This document shows positions 5,299-5,579 of a stretch of 5,579 nucleotides of DNA, one piece after another. This DNA is from Chloroflexota bacterium (GTDB lineage Bacteria > Chloroflexota > Anaerolineae > J102): assembly GCA_013152695.1 (NCBI GenBank), contig JAADFV010000178.1, forward strand, positions 1 through 5,579, written 5' to 3'. Under the pieces are notes generated by a model, which made no database searches, was not told the DNA's origin, and was given only the letters and a program-made list of their open reading frames with translations. The stretch's first letter is position 1, and the number at the start of each line of letters is the position of its first letter. The position numbers and the translations under genes are program-made.

Positions 5299-5579
5299 AC
5301 TTTCTCCTGGACTAACTTTCGTATTTCTGTAACTTCGGATGTCATATTGGGTACGCTATAGAGAGCGCCGCCAAAGGCGATGGCTGTCGTGCCGGCAGCA
5401 AGCAACTGCGGAATATGCTGTCGCTTGATGCTACCAGCCACCTGCAAGTCGAGCTCGACTCCGGCCTTTTTTGCGAGAGTGCAAACATCTTGTAAGCGAG
5501 GTAAAACAAGTGGATTGAACACTGCGCCGCGACTGCCTTCGCAGGTGACTCGTGAGAGCAAGAGAACAGTATCAACCTG
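5295..5579 (-). CDS. Ribulose-phosphate 3-epimerase-like TIM-barrel protein, C-terminal fragment (5' end beyond the window)
   Basis: The frame is open from the right edge to TGA at 5297-5295, giving 94 residues, roughly the last 40% of a 220-residue epimerase. The order of elements matches the family: strand VDTVLLL (2-8), a glycine-containing loop and F21 before the helix VLPRLQDV (25-32), strand LDLQVAGSI (43-51), helix HIPQLLAAG (55-63) and the phosphate-binding end AIAFGGALYS (66-75). However, the epimerase motif VDGG, whose Asp is catalytic, reads VAGS with A48, and the MTVxPGxxGQ loop is not conserved (SRVTCEGSRG). It is therefore a divergent member that may do other chemistry, or act on another phosphosugar. 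It is joined to the next gene by an ATGA overlap. An in-frame TTG at 5561 is internal, not the start. Confidence 0.7.
   Translation of the reverse strand, partial: QVDTVLLLSRVTCEGSRGAVFNPLVLPRLQDVCTLAKKAGVELDLQVAGSIKRQHIPQLLAAGTTAIAFGGALYSVPNMTSEVTEIRKLVQEKV

Overview
All recognisable genes lie on the minus strand and read from the right edge to the left edge. The window is one co-directional carbohydrate or polyol catabolism locus made almost entirely of NAD(P)-dependent oxidoreductases plus one GntR/FadR-type regulator. Strong AGGAG(G) ribosome binding sites, tight gene packing and moderately high GC (judged by eye) suggest a Firmicute, perhaps a mid-GC clostridial lineage such as the Moorella group. 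That placement is an inference with low confidence.

In transcription order: (1) the C-terminal part of a ribulose-phosphate 3-epimerase-like TIM barrel (5579-5295), whose stop overlaps the next start as ATGA; (2) a D-isomer-specific 2-hydroxyacid dehydrogenase of the phosphoglycerate dehydrogenase type (5298-4333); (3) a 360-bp gap (4332-3973) holding a triple 8-bp tandem repeat, two adjacent hairpins and two overlapping small palindromes; (4) a gluconate 5-dehydrogenase-like SDR (3972-3160); (5) a second SDR (3147-2386); (6) a third SDR (2375-1611); (7) a GntR/FCD regulator (1574-825); (8) a zinc-dependent medium-chain dehydrogenase (828-1), cut by the left edge.

The five genes after the gap are spaced 12, 10, 36 and -3 nt apart. 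Two of the stop codons are built into the ribosome binding site of the next gene, so these genes form one operon, probably translationally coupled. The gap may carry the operon's own promoter or operator.

A likely common theme is redox interconversion of sugar acids or polyols. An MDR dehydrogenase beside a gluconate 5-dehydrogenase-like SDR and a regulator recalls the L-idonate/5-ketogluconate scheme, and a 2-hydroxyacid dehydrogenase could act on a 2-keto acid. The cofactor-site residues split between NAD type (D36 in the second SDR, D179 in the hydroxyacid dehydrogenase, D197 in the MDR enzyme) and NADP type (R48 and R37 in the other two SDRs). This would fit oxidation and re-reduction of a carbon centre. 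The substrate cannot be read from the sequence. No kinase, aldolase, dehydratase or transporter is visible here; these would have to lie outside the window.
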